Of a stretch of DNA of 64,000 nucleotides, positions 26,144 to 34,947 are shown piece by piece. Below the pieces are notes generated by a model, which was not told where the DNA came from, did no database searches, and saw only the letters and a program-made list of their open reading frames with translations. Both the position numbers and the translations under genes were made by a program. The number at the start of each line of letters is the position of its first letter. Position 1 is the first letter of the stretch. Source of the stretch: Paenibacillus sp. CF384 (GTDB lineage: Bacteria > Bacillota > Bacilli > Paenibacillales > Paenibacillaceae); contig NZ_FNNV01000008.1 of NCBI RefSeq assembly GCF_900106745.1, positions 124,001 through 188,000 of the forward strand, read 5' to 3'.

Positions 26144-28018
26144 ATGCTGGCACAGCGATATATGACTGCGGATCTGAGGGGGATATTGATCTCGCGGGAG
26201 AATTACAAGCCTTATCCGACTAGTGATGACCGTGATGCATGGGACGGATTGCCGCTTCATCTGCGTACCTATTGGGTGAATAAAGGCGTTGAGAAGCTCA
26301 ATTGTGCCTGGAATCCGTTACCGGCCACCGCGTACATGGACTATAGCAGAACGGGCAATCGGTCGCGGTACGATTCGGCTTCATGGGAGCGAAGACGGGA
26401 TTTGGCTTCCTTGGTCATCGCGGAATGTATCGAGAACAAGGGGCGATTCTTGGATGACATCGTGAACGGCGTATGGTGCATCTGCGAGGAAACGTTCTGG
26501 GGGATTCCCGGGCACGGCTATATGATGAAGAGGCAGAGCGCGCTTCCGGATGTGACGGATCCCGTTATTGAATTGTTCTCGGCGGAGACTGGAGCACTGC
26601 TTGCTTGGACTTGTTATTTGCTGAGGACTGGGCTGGATGGCATAAGTAAGATGGTCTGCGAGCGGATACAGCATGAGGTAAGGAAGCGGATACTGGATCC
26701 GTATTTGGATCGGAACGATCTGTGGTGGATGGGCTTTAATCAAGAGAGGATGCTGAATAATTGGAATCCATGGTGTAATTCGAATTGTTTAGCGGCATTC
26801 CTGCTTCTGGAGGATGACCCCGAACGCCGTGAAGCAGCGGTAATGAAGGCGATGCGCAGCTTGGATCAGTATATGGAACGGCTCTACCCCGATGGAGGCT
26901 GCGAGGAAGGACCTAAGTATTGGATGTACGCCGGCGGAATGCTGTTCGATTGCTTGGAGCTGCTCTATAGCGCAACGGCTGGCGAGATCAATATTTATCA
27001 GGAGCCGCTCATTGGGCAAATCGGACGTTACCTGTACAAAGCGTTTATCGATGATGACTACTATGTTAATTTCGCAGACAGCAAGCCTAAGGTGCAGATT
27101 CCGGCAGAGCTCGTCTATCGGTATGGACGCCGCATCGGAGATAGTAAGCTTGCCGGATTGGGAGCCGTGATACTGAGGAAGGAGCGGGAAGCGGCAACCG
27201 ACCTTGAGTTTTCTTCGATGTCCCGCCTGCTGCCTGCGTTATTTCATTACTCGGAAATCGAACACGATGTGGGAGAACTGCCTTACGTCCGAGAGGCGTG
27301 GCTGGATGGCATCCAAATGATGGTGGCCAGAGAGCAGGAGGGGTCGTCCGCAGGGTTATTCGTTGCAGCGAAGGGCGGACATAACGATGAGAGCCATAAT
27401 CATAATGACATTGGTCATTTCATCGTGTATTGCAACGGCTCTCCGATGATTATCGATCCCGGGGTGTTGACCTATACCTCGCAATCGTTTTTTGCGGAGC
27501 GCTATTCGATATGGGCCATGCAATCCGGCTACCACAATGTTCCGATCGTAAATGGCGTAGAGCAAAGGAATGGAAGCATCTATCGAGCTGTTGATGTCGA
27601 TTGTAAGCTTGATGATAATGCTGCATCCTTAGCGATGGATATCGGAGGCGCCTATCCGGAATCTGCCGGGATTAAGAGCTGGATTCGGACGATAAGTCTC
27701 ATTCGTGATTCGACCTCATATGTGGAGATCAAGGATGAATTTTTGCTGCAGCAGGTGACGGAGGATATAACGTGGGTGCTGCTGTCGCCTCACCTTCCTC
27801 GCCGTGAAGGAGAAGGGAGCTTTATTTTGCAGGATGAGAGTCACAACAAGGTTAGCATCCAATACAACAGTACGAAGTTGGCAGGCTCGGTAGAAACCAT
27901 TACGCTTGAGGATCCAATTATGCGAGGTGCATGGGGAGAGTACTTGTATCGGATTCGACTTGAATTGAGGAGTCCGAATGACCAAGGTGAATGTAGAATC
28001 AGCATGAGTCAGGTTTAG
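26144..28018 (+). CDS. Heparinase II/III-like polysaccharide lyase
   Basis: 624 aa from the ATG at 26144 (GGTGGAGG lies 11 bases upstream; a GTG at 26126 is the alternative). The N-terminal two thirds is an alpha toroid (LLAWTCYLL; MGFNQERMLNNWNPWCNSN; YPDGGCEEGPKYWMYAGG). The C-terminal beta-sandwich begins around residue 400, with the family hallmark GGHNDESHNHNDIGHF and the metal-binding-type SPMIIDPGVLTY. There is no signal peptide, so it should cleave imported acidic oligosaccharides inside the cell. This supports a uronate-containing substrate, but the exact polysaccharide cannot be read from the sequence. Confidence 0.85.
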   Translation: MLAQRYMTADLRGILISRENYKPYPTSDDRDAWDGLPLHLRTYWVNKGVEKLNCAWNPLPATAYMDYSRTGNRSRYDSASWERRRDLASLVIAECIENKGRFLDDIVNGVWCICEETFWGIPGHGYMMKRQSALPDVTDPVIELFSAETGALLAWTCYLLRTGLDGISKMVCERIQHEVRKRILDPYLDRNDLWWMGFNQERMLNNWNPWCNSNCLAAFLLLEDDPERREAAVMKAMRSLDQYMERLYPDGGCEEGPKYWMYAGGMLFDCLELLYSATAGEINIYQEPLIGQIGRYLYKAFIDDDYYVNFADSKPKVQIPAELVYRYGRRIGDSKLAGLGAVILRKEREAATDLEFSSMSRLLPALFHYSEIEHDVGELPYVREAWLDGIQMMVAREQEGSSAGLFVAAKGGHNDESHNHNDIGHFIVYCNGSPMIIDPGVLTYTSQSFFAERYSIWAMQSGYHNVPIVNGVEQRNGSIYRAVDVDCKLDDNAASLAMDIGGAYPESAGIKSWIRTISLIRDSTSYVEIKDEFLLQQVTEDITWVLLSPHLPRREGEGSFILQDESHNKVSIQYNSTKLAGSVETITLEDPIMRGAWGEYLYRIRLELRSPNDQGECRISMSQV

Positions 28019-28023
28019 TTGAA

Positions 28024-28057
28024 GGGCTGTAGGGATCATCCCTATAGTCCTTTTTTT
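28024..28057 (+). terminator. Terminator after the heparinase-like gene
   Basis: GGGCTGTAGGGAT (28024-28036) pairs with ATCCCTATAGTCC (28038-28050) through two G-U wobbles, and seven T's follow. Confidence 0.85.
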
Positions 28058-28085
28058 CATGTACAATTGTCCATTTTATAGGAAA

Positions 28086-28107
28086 AATTCATGAAAGTGC
28101 ATGAATT
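28086..28107. promoter_or_regulatory. Inverted repeat upstream of the beta-helix protein
   Basis: AATTCATG (28086-28093) and CATGAATT (28100-28107) are perfect 8-bp arms around a 6-base spacer. It has the size of a regulator site; the cognate factor is unknown. The rest of the 28058-28346 spacer holds the cre-like site and no gene. Confidence 0.4.
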
Positions 28108-28207
28108 CGAAAAAATCATAGTCGGCTGCCAATCCCATAAAGAGGCTTTCCATTATTGTACACTTTCAGCCACTTCTTCCAGCATGTAGCATATAAAACA
28201 AGCGTTT

Positions 28208-28221
28208 GGCAAGCGCTTACA
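28208..28221. promoter_or_regulatory. cre-like catabolite-repression site
   Basis: GGCAAGCGCTTACA, read on the other strand as TGTAAGCGCTTGCC, matches the Bacillus cre consensus TGWAARCGNTTNCA at all but the last base. It lies about 125 bases upstream of the secreted beta-helix gene and suggests CcpA repression of that gene when preferred sugars are present. Confidence 0.55.
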
Positions 28222-28346
28222 TTCCGGTTGGCGAAAGGGGCTGATTGCAGCTTATCAATCTCCGTACACATGCAACATGATCCATGCAGACGTCAGGCAA
28301 GGGTATCATCGAGCCGTACACATGATGAATAAGGAGTTGTGATGAA

Positions 28347-31300
28347 GTGAAAAGATTCAAATTCCGAAAGCGAAAATTAGTTACAAGCGTTGCCCTGATC
28401 GTGCCTGTTCTATCCATGCTCTTATCAGCCGTATCCATACCAGTAGCCAGTGCAGCAAGTTACAATATCACCTCATACGGAGCTAATGGCGGCGATACTG
28501 CGGATGATACGCAGGCTATCAACAATGCCATTACGGCAGCGTCGAGCGGCGACACGGTGTACTTCCCGTCCGGTACTTATTATACGTCCGGGACGATTGT
28601 CGCGAAGTCAGGCGTTAAACTGATCGGACAAAGCAAATCGACAGCCATTATCAAGTATAACGGCACGATGGACAACAATATGATTTCGCTCAGCGGCAAA
28701 ACCGGCGTTGAGATCGCGCAGCTCACCATCGACGGCAACAGCAACAACCATGTTGTTTCCGGGATCTGGGGCGAGCCCGGCGGCAGTCATTACATTCATG
28801 ACAATATCATTAAGGATCTGACCAAATCGGATGGTTTCGCGCCGTTTGGCATCCTGCTGTCAGCTTCCTCCGACTCGGTTATCTCCAATAATACGATCTC
28901 GAATATCGGCGTCAATTCCGAATGGGGCGCAGGGATTCGTGCCGGCTGGAACTCGAACAATACGAAGTTCCTGAACAACACGATTTCCAACACGGGCCGC
29001 GGCGGGATCTTCGCAAGTGACGGCTGTAACGGGGTTGTCGTCAAAGGCAACACGATTACGGGATCGGGCGTCAATGCGCACGGCCTCTCGATCGAGCTGC
29101 ACACGAACTGCAACAATTCGGTCATTGAAGACAACAACGTCGACCACTGGATCAGCGCCGTACGGTCCGAGTCTATCGCGGTTCGGCGCAATGTCGTTCA
29201 TACCACGGCCGGCACGGTCAAAGGCATGGGACTCGAAGTTATGGTGACGCACGGCGTGACGACCGACAACTTAGTGGATGGCGGTCAGCAAGTCGGCATG
29301 CAGCAATCCCCGGGCACCGGCTACCAATACTGGGGCTACAACACCGTTCAGAACATCGTCATGTGGGGCATGCAGCTTCAAGGTGAAGGAACGGGCGAGA
29401 CGGAGCAGTTCCAATACTTCTATAAGAATACGTTCAAGAACGGCCCGAACAACAACCCGGCTGCCGCTTATCCCGGCTATGCCGGCAACGCGATCCGGAT
29501 TCACGGCAATTCGAAGAACCTGACCTTCGACAGCAACATCATCACGAACAACGGAGGCAAAGCGATCGAGATTACGACGGCCTCCGGTACGGATCGGATC
29601 AGCTTCATCAACAACACGATTACGGGCAATGCCGGAGCGTCCATCGATCAATATCCATCCGCGGCGGCCGATCTTGAATGGTCAGGCAACACGGTTAGCG
29701 GCAACGGAACCAACACGCAGCTGACGAGCCGCGGCTTCAGCGATCCGAAGCCCGTCGCGAATTTCAGCGCCCCGCTGACCGTGCAGCTCGGTCAGCCGAT
29801 TACGTTCACCAACTCCTCTACGGACAACGGCACCATCGCAGAGAACCTGTGGGATCTGGGCGAAGGACCTCCGTTAACGTCAACAAGCCCGACGTACACG
29901 TATCAGACCGCGGGCAACTATCGTGTAACGCTCGTCGTTTGGGATAATACGGGCCGCGCAAGCCTGAAGGAGCAGATGGTCAACGTCTATGCCGGTCCGC
30001 CGGATACGCAAGCGCCAACGGCGCCGACGCTTACCTCCCCGTCCAAATCAAACGTAACCGTGGACCTGTCCTGGTCCGGTGCGACCGATAACGTCGGCAT
30101 CATCGGCTACGATGTTTATAAAGGCGGCACGCTTTACAGCTCTACGTCCGCTACGTCCTTAACCGTCAACGGTTTAACACCTAGCACGGCGTACAGCTTT
30201 ACCGTTAAGGCGAAGGATGCGGCGGGCAACGTGTCGGCTGCCAGCAACACGCTGAATGTAACGACGGACGTAGGCGATACGCAAGCGCCGACGACGCCGA
30301 CAGGTCTGACGATTACGGACGTCACGGATACGACCGTCACTCTCGCCTGGTCGCCATCCACCGATAACATGGGCGTAACCGGCTATGATATCTACAGCGG
30401 ATCGACCGTGGTGGGATCGACGACCGGCGCAATCAATACGTTCAAGACCGTAACCGGGCTGACGCCTAGCACGGCCTATACGTTTAGCGTCAAAGCGAAG
30501 GATGCTTCGAACAACGTATCGGCGGCGAGCAGTTCGGCGTCCGCCACTACCGATCCGGCCGCGAATTGGACCGCTTGCGCAGGCGAGAACCAAACCTGCA
30601 GCTTTACCGGCACCAAAGAGGTCCGTTATGGCGCCAATGGCAGCTTTAACTATGGGATTTTCACGAACTCGGTCGTTTGCTCGAACAACCAATTCGGCGA
30701 TCCGGCTCCGGGTGCCTATAAGTCCTGCGAAGTAAATTTAGCCGGAACCGGCAGCAGCGATACGACTGCGCCTACTGCTCCGGGCAGTCTGACTTCGCCG
30801 TCCAAAACAAGCACAAGCGTTAACCTGTCTTGGGCTTCCTCGACGGATAACGTAGCCGTAACGGGCTATGACGTGTACAACGGCTCTACGCTGGCAGGCA
30901 CGACGGCGGGAACGACGTTCACGGTTAGCGGTCTAACCGCAGGGACGACCTATTCCTTTACCGTCAAAGCAAAGGATGCGGCTGGCAATGCATCTGCCGC
31001 AAGCAATACGCTTAGCGTCACGACGAATGCCGCTGCGGATACGCAGGCGCCGACTGCACCGAGCGGACTCGCTTCGCCTTCGAAGACGAGCACGAGCGTC
31101 AGTTTGTCATGGACGGCATCGACCGACAATGTCGGCGTGACCGGCTATGAGGTATATAGTGGCTCGACGCTGGTGGGAACACCGACAAGCAACTCCTTTA
31201 CTGTGACCGGTTTGACTGCCAGCACGAGCTACTCCTTCACCGTGAAAGCGAAGGATGCGGCCGGCAACTTATCGGCTGCGAGCGGAGCGCTCGGCGTCAC

Positions 31301-32555
31301 GACGAACGCGGCGACTGATACGCAAGCGCCAACCGCGCCGACAGGCCTCACTTCGCCTTCGAAGACGAGCACGAGCGTCAGCCTGTCCTGGACGGCATCG
31401 ACCGACAATGTCGGTGTAACGGGCTATGACATTTATAACGGCAGCGTCCTTGCGGGCTCTTCAACCGGCACGACGTTCACCGTTTCCGGCTTGACGGCGA
31501 ATACGTCCTACTCGTTCACCGTGAAAGCGAAGGATGCCGTGGGCAATATCTCCTCGGCCAGCAGCTCGCTTAGCGTCACGACCAGCAGCTCGGCTGCGGC
31601 GAACTGGACGAATTGCGCAGGCGAGAACAATACTTGCTCCTTCAGCGGAACGAAAGAAGTACGTTATGGAGCCAATGGCTCTTACGCATACGGGACGTTC
31701 ACGAATTCCGTCTATTGCGGCAACAGCACGTTCGGCGACCCGATTCCGGGCTCCTACAAAACTTGCGATGTGAACCTCGGCGGCAGCGGCGGTGCCGATA
31801 CGCAAGCACCTTCAACACCGGCCAATCTGACCTCACCATCGAAGACATCCACGAGCGTCAGTCTATCCTGGTCGGCTTCGACCGACAACGTAGCTGTAAC
31901 CGGCTATGATGTCTACAGCGGTACGACACTGGTCGGCTCTGCAACAGGTACGGCATTCACCGTTAGCGGGTTGACAGCGAATACAGCCTATTCCTTCTCT
32001 GTCAAAGCCAAGGATGCAGCGGGCAATGTTTCCGCTGCGAGCACATCGATCAGTGTGACGACGAATGCTTCAGGCGGCGGCGGTGCGGGCAGCGTCATCC
32101 AAGAGTATTGGACCGGTGTCTCCGGAACGAGTGTCAGCAGCATTCCAACGGGCACAGCGCCTTCGGGCACAACCGTGCTAACCAGTCTTGAAGGAGCAAC
32201 CAACTGGGCGGATAACTACGGGGATCGTATTCGCGGTTATATCATGCCTGCAACAAGCGGTACCTATACATTCTACATTGCAAGTGACGATGCATCGCAG
32301 CTGTTGCTCAGCACCAACAACAGTCCCTCGAACGGTACCGTGATTGCCAGTGTCTACGAATATACGGGCGTTCGTGAATGGAACAAGAACAGCTCCCAGC
32401 AATCGGCATCCATTACCTTGACTGCCGGTCAGCCGTATTATTTTGAAATCCTGCATAAAGACGGCGGCGGTGGAGATAACCTGGCCGTCGGCTGGACCGG
32501 ACCGGGGATCTCGTCGATCACGGTCATCGGCTCCGGTTATTTATCGCAGTACTAA
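28347..32555 (+). CDS. Large secreted right-handed beta-helix protein with PKD, FN3, Cys-rich and PA14 modules
   Basis: 1402 aa from a GTG at 28347, ten bases after AAGGAG. The order is: signal peptide (1-37, ending ASA); pectate-lyase-3-type beta helix (about 38-460, starting [20 protein letters not shown], with repeated NNTIS/GNTIT turns); a PKD domain (about 470-552); FN3 repeats beginning at residues 553, 644, 805, 898, 991 and 1151; two copies of a 59-residue four-cysteine module (740-798 and 1086-1144, each with [17 protein letters not shown] and FGDP); and a C-terminal PA14 domain (about 1245-1402). It should bind and cut or epimerise a polysaccharide outside the cell, supplying the transport locus upstream. 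FN3 copies four and five are nearly identical in DNA. It has no sortase motif or S-layer domain. Confidence 0.88.
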   Translation: MKRFKFRKRKLVTSVALIVPVLSMLLSAVSIPVASAASYNITSYGANGGDTADDTQAINNAITAASSGDTVYFPSGTYYTSGTIVAKSGVKLIGQSKSTAIIKYNGTMDNNMISLSGKTGVEIAQLTIDGNSNNHVVSGIWGEPGGSHYIHDNIIKDLTKSDGFAPFGILLSASSDSVISNNTISNIGVNSEWGAGIRAGWNSNNTKFLNNTISNTGRGGIFASDGCNGVVVKGNTITGSGVNAHGLSIELHTNCNNSVIEDNNVDHWISAVRSESIAVRRNVVHTTAGTVKGMGLEVMVTHGVTTDNLVDGGQQVGMQQSPGTGYQYWGYNTVQNIVMWGMQLQGEGTGETEQFQYFYKNTFKNGPNNNPAAAYPGYAGNAIRIHGNSKNLTFDSNIITNNGGKAIEITTASGTDRISFINNTITGNAGASIDQYPSAAADLEWSGNTVSGNGTNTQLTSRGFSDPKPVANFSAPLTVQLGQPITFTNSSTDNGTIAENLWDLGEGPPLTSTSPTYTYQTAGNYRVTLVVWDNTGRASLKEQMVNVYAGPPDTQAPTAPTLTSPSKSNVTVDLSWSGATDNVGIIGYDVYKGGTLYSSTSATSLTVNGLTPSTAYSFTVKAKDAAGNVSAASNTLNVTTDVGDTQAPTTPTGLTITDVTDTTVTLAWSPSTDNMGVTGYDIYSGSTVVGSTTGAINTFKTVTGLTPSTAYTFSVKAKDASNNVSAASSSASATTDPAANWTACAGENQTCSFTGTKEVRYGANGSFNYGIFTNSVVCSNNQFGDPAPGAYKSCEVNLAGTGSSDTTAPTAPGSLTSPSKTSTSVNLSWASSTDNVAVTGYDVYNGSTLAGTTAGTTFTVSGLTAGTTYSFTVKAKDAAGNASAASNTLSVTTNAAADTQAPTAPSGLASPSKTSTSVSLSWTASTDNVGVTGYEVYSGSTLVGTPTSNSFTVTGLTASTSYSFTVKAKDAAGNLSAASGALGVTTNAATDTQAPTAPTGLTSPSKTSTSVSLSWTASTDNVGVTGYDIYNGSVLAGSSTGTTFTVSGLTANTSYSFTVKAKDAVGNISSASSSLSVTTSSSAAANWTNCAGENNTCSFSGTKEVRYGANGSYAYGTFTNSVYCGNSTFGDPIPGSYKTCDVNLGGSGGADTQAPSTPANLTSPSKTSTSVSLSWSASTDNVAVTGYDVYSGTTLVGSATGTAFTVSGLTANTAYSFSVKAKDAAGNVSAASTSISVTTNASGGGGAGSVIQEYWTGVSGTSVSSIPTGTAPSGTTVLTSLEGATNWADNYGDRIRGYIMPATSGTYTFYIASDDASQLLLSTNNSPSNGTVIASVYEYTGVREWNKNSSQQSASITLTAGQPYYFEILHKDGGGGDNLAVGWTGPGISSITVIGSGYLSQY
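31038..31595 (+). repeat. Tandem 279-bp FN3 repeat inside the secreted protein gene
   Basis: Two FN3 units (31038-31316 and 31317-31595) have exactly the same length of 93 codons and share long identical stretches, for example around CTTCGAAGACGAGCACGAGC. A third unit at 30759-31037 has the same length but is more diverged. This is recent in-frame tandem duplication and a likely site of length variation between strains. Confidence 0.8.
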
Positions 32556-32565
32556 GTTGACTGTG

Positions 32566-32607
32566 CCTCCGGTCTCGCCTTTGTGGCGGGATCGGAGGAT
32601 TTTCGTT
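32566..32607 (+). terminator. Terminator after the secreted protein gene
   Basis: CCTCCGGTCTCGCC (32566-32579) pairs with GGCGGGATCGGAGG (32585-32598) through wobbles, followed by ATTTTCGTTTT. Confidence 0.8.
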
Positions 32608-32665
32608 TTCAACGCCTATCTCCTAAACAGTTCCAATGTTATGATGGGAGAAAAAGGACTAACTG

Positions 32666-32914
32666 ATGAAACTACGTATTCCGTTATATCTCGCTGCCAC
32701 CTGTTTAATATCTATTTTTGCTGATAGGTATGTACTGAACTGGGTGGGGAGTGCTGATGTGAAATCCATTATCTTCGGTCTGCTTGTCGGAGTAGCCTTC
32801 CTTGTACTTGAGAAATCAAGACTTGCAGGCAAATGTGTATCTATACCATCAGGTATTGTGATTATTATGCTGAGTCTTGTTGTAAGACTGTTATCGAATC
32901 ATTACTATCTATAA
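32666..32914 (+). CDS. Small hypothetical membrane protein
   Basis: 82 aa with AAAAGGA before the ATG. Three hydrophobic helices are visible (about 5-23, 33-48 and 61-77). It matches no family I recognise. It stands alone between two terminators, so it is a single-gene unit. Confidence 0.6.
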   Translation: MKLRIPLYLAATCLISIFADRYVLNWVGSADVKSIIFGLLVGVAFLVLEKSRLAGKCVSIPSGIVIIMLSLVVRLLSNHYYL

Positions 32915-32921
32915 ATATCGC

Positions 32922-32952
32922 AAGCTGTCGACTTATTCGGCAGCTTTTTGTT
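32922..32952 (+). terminator. Terminator after the small membrane protein gene
   Basis: AAGCTGTCG (32922-32930) and CGGCAGCTT (32938-32946) form a stem with one wobble, followed by TTTGTTTT. Confidence 0.75.
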
Positions 32953-33057
32953 TTCTGAGTATGTAGGATTACAAATAAAGGAAATTCCGTGCGGGAGTAG
33001 AATAGGAGTAGGGGTAAGCTTCATAAACATTTTTTCCATCATTGGGAGGTAATTGAT

Positions 33058-33420
33058 ATGGTAGAGCAGGCAGTGACTTCTCCAATTAAACCGATTGTTC
33101 CGGCAATCTTCGTTAATGTAACGAATGTGAGGAAATCTGTTGATTGGTACTGCAACTTGCTGGGTCTTCCGATCCCGGAGGAAACCAGAGAGGGCATGCA
33201 TATCTTCGACTTAAGTGGAAGTCAGTGCTCGAATATCTTTCTGGAAAAGAGAGACGAAGTAACCCCTTCTGCTGAGCCGTTATTCAGTTTAACTGCTCCT
33301 GATCATGAAGCTGCTTTTCAATTTCTAACTCAGCTTGGCGTGGAAATTATACGCAAGGATGAAGAAGTCATTCTTTTTAAAGACCTGGATGGGAATGTGC
33401 TGATGGCTTGTTCGATCTAG
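33058..33420 (+). CDS. VOC-superfamily (glyoxalase/bleomycin-resistance-like) protein
   Basis: 120 aa with TTGGGAGG upstream of the ATG. The paired beta-alpha-beta-beta-beta units are visible: VPAIFVNVTNVRKSVDWYCNLLGLP at the start (the standard VOC entry motif) and FKDLDGNVLMACSI at the end. VOC proteins are metal-dependent enzymes or binding proteins with varied substrates. Nothing nearby indicates which, and it is a single-gene unit with its own terminator. Confidence 0.85.
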   Translation: MVEQAVTSPIKPIVPAIFVNVTNVRKSVDWYCNLLGLPIPEETREGMHIFDLSGSQCSNIFLEKRDEVTPSAEPLFSLTAPDHEAAFQFLTQLGVEIIRKDEEVILFKDLDGNVLMACSI

Positions 33421-33440
33421 CATTTTCAGCCTGTAGAGAG

Positions 33441-33475
33441 AAACCCCACGTTTCCATAAACGTCGGGTTTCTTTT
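33441..33475 (+). terminator. Terminator after the VOC gene
   Basis: AAACCCCACGTTT (33441-33453) and AAACGTCGGGTTT (33458-33470) pair with one mismatch around CCAT, and CTTTT follows. Confidence 0.85.
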
Positions 33476-33512
33476 CGTTCACGTAAATCGCATCTATTCT
33501 GGGGTGTGAAAA

Positions 33513-33649
33513 TCTAACGGATCGTAGAGGCCTTATTATAGGGAAATCGACTGCGAACAACATGCAAAACGCCAAATAAGACCTCCACGGTTCGTTAGAA
33601 TTTTATTGAAGCTATTTTGAGGCGAATAAGACCTCTACGGTTCGTTAGA
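33513..33649. repeat. Dispersed 25-bp repeat family, first cluster (three copies)
   Basis: Copies lie at 33513-33537 (plus), 33575-33599 (minus) and 33625-33649 (minus). Their shared sequence begins TCTAACGRAYCGTRGAGG and ends YCTTATT. The first two form a long hairpin with a 37-base loop. The same element recurs at 48858-48994, also between genes. No ORF is encoded. Confidence 0.85.
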
Positions 33650-33673
33650 GTTTTTCGATAGAAACTAAACTCA

Positions 33674-33898
33674 ACTTTCGAACTTTCGGCATAAGATGGA
33701 GGCGGATTGGGTTTGAATGGTGAGTTGAGAGTTCCATTATTGGACTCTCAGCTTTGTTTTAAGTTGGTTTGGCAGTTGAGAGTTCGACTTTCGAATGCTC
33801 AGCATACGGCGGAGGTGGATTGTGTTTGTTTAACGAGCTGAGAGTTCCATTATTGGACACTCAGCTTTGTTTTAGTTGGTTTGGCCGCTGAGAGTTCC
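33674..33898. repeat. Diverged 113-bp tandem duplication with GAGAGTTCC palindromes
   Basis: Unit one (33674-33786) and unit two (33787-33898) begin ACTTTCGAA and share the blocks GGAGGYGGATTG, GAGAGTTCCATTATTGGA, CTCAGCTTTGTTTT and GTTGGTTTGG. Each contains imperfect hairpins of the TGAGAGTTCC...GGACTCTCA type. No gene is visible in it. Confidence 0.75.
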
Positions 33899-33915
33899 AT
33901 GATTGAACTCTCAGC
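33887..33915. terminator. Perfect hairpin just past the LysR gene end
   Basis: GCTGAGAGTTC (33887-33897) pairs perfectly with GAACTCTCAGC (33905-33915) around a 7-base loop. It is the last member of the adjacent repeat series and lies five bases beyond the LysR stop codon, so it may have been recruited as a transcript end, although no T-run follows in either direction. Confidence 0.45.
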
Positions 33916-33919
33916 TACT

Positions 33920-34816
33920 CTACTCGCGAACCGGGTTAGCGCGGATCATCTGGATAAAATTCATCGTGGAAGCAGAGAGCGGCTCGTGCTTGCGCGTACA
34001 TATCGCAATGCTGTTGGTCAGATGGATCCCCTCCACATAAACGCGGCACAGTTCTCCGCGTTTGACGTAGTCTCGCACAACCAACGAAGAGACGAAGTTG
34101 GCGCCGTAGCCTGCAATTACAGCGGTAATCGCTTCGTGCAATCCATTGAATTGCAAGGAGATTGTTGGGGTCGAGGAGTTGTAGGTGCGGCATAGAGACA
34201 GCAGTCGCTCACGGGTGGAGCTTCCTTCTTCGCGCATGACGAAAGGCTCTTTCATCATGTCGGACAGCGAAATTTGTTGATTCGCATAACGGTGCCCGGG
34301 AGCAACGACGAACCATAACTCATCCCGAAACAACTCCTCCGTCTGAATCGTATCCGGATAAGCCTCCGGCATCCCACCGTAAATCGCGATATCGACCTCT
34401 ACATTCAAGAGCTGCTTCAACGCATCATTGGAATTCGTCGTGGTGATAATCATTTCGACTTGCTCGTACTGCTGTTTGAAGGTTGCAATCCAAGCGGGAA
34501 TCAAGAAATGAGCCGGCAAATACGTCGCTGCCAAACGAATGCATCCATGCGAGCCGCTTAGGTAATCCCGGGCATATTGTTCAATTTGTTGTTCCACGGC
34601 AAAAAGTCGCTTCGCCAGCAAAGCGATCTCTTCGCCCGCATCCGTTAAAGCGATCCCTCTTCCTTGTGGCTTAAGCAGAGGGAGCAGCAGCTCTTTCTCG
34701 AATTTCTTAATCTGCGCGGTGATGGCGGGCTGGCTGATATTGAGCAGCTCCGACGCGCGAGTGACACTCCCCGTACTTGCAATCACATGAAATAATCGTA
34801 AGGCATGTAGATTCAT
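33920..34816 (-). CDS. LysR-family transcriptional regulator
   Basis: 298 aa from the ATG at 34816; a TTG nine codons upstream (34843) also fits, but the protein then has a non-typical extension. The N-terminal helix-turn-helix is standard (LHALRLFHVIASTGSVTRASELLNISQPAITAQIKKFE), followed by the two-lobed co-inducer domain (about 90-295). It is divergent from an O-methyltransferase gene, and the spacer holds a perfect T-N11-A palindrome, so it most likely controls that gene and itself. Confidence 0.93.
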   Translation of the reverse strand: MNLHALRLFHVIASTGSVTRASELLNISQPAITAQIKKFEKELLLPLLKPQGRGIALTDAGEEIALLAKRLFAVEQQIEQYARDYLSGSHGCIRLAATYLPAHFLIPAWIATFKQQYEQVEMIITTTNSNDALKQLLNVEVDIAIYGGMPEAYPDTIQTEELFRDELWFVVAPGHRYANQQISLSDMMKEPFVMREEGSSTRERLLSLCRTYNSSTPTISLQFNGLHEAITAVIAGYGANFVSSLVVRDYVKRGELCRVYVEGIHLTNSIAICTRKHEPLSASTMNFIQMIRANPVRE

Positions 34817-34860
34817 CGCGATCCCAATCCCCCTATTCGTCAAACCATATATGAAATATA

Positions 34861-34873
34861 TAAATTCAATTTA
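34861..34873. promoter_or_regulatory. LysR-type T-N11-A binding site
   Basis: TAAATTCAATTTA is a perfect 13-bp interrupted palindrome with the T-N11-A layout of LysR sites. It lies between the divergent LysR and methyltransferase genes, 44 bases from the former start and 74 from the latter. Confidence 0.6.
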
Positions 34874-34947
34874 AACATATATTATATTTATGATTATAAC
34901 TCGAATACACTGGAAGCAGAAGTTCATAAGGAGAAGGAGAAGTGATC

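Noticed and set aside
30174-30692. 172-codon Arg-rich frame opposite the FN3 region
   Set aside because: Artefact of repetitive FN3 coding sequence read backwards.
33513-33915. CRISPR or tRNA/small RNA gene
   Set aside because: Repeat orientation and spacing are irregular and no cloverleaf or cas gene is seen; a palindromic element family explains the pattern better.
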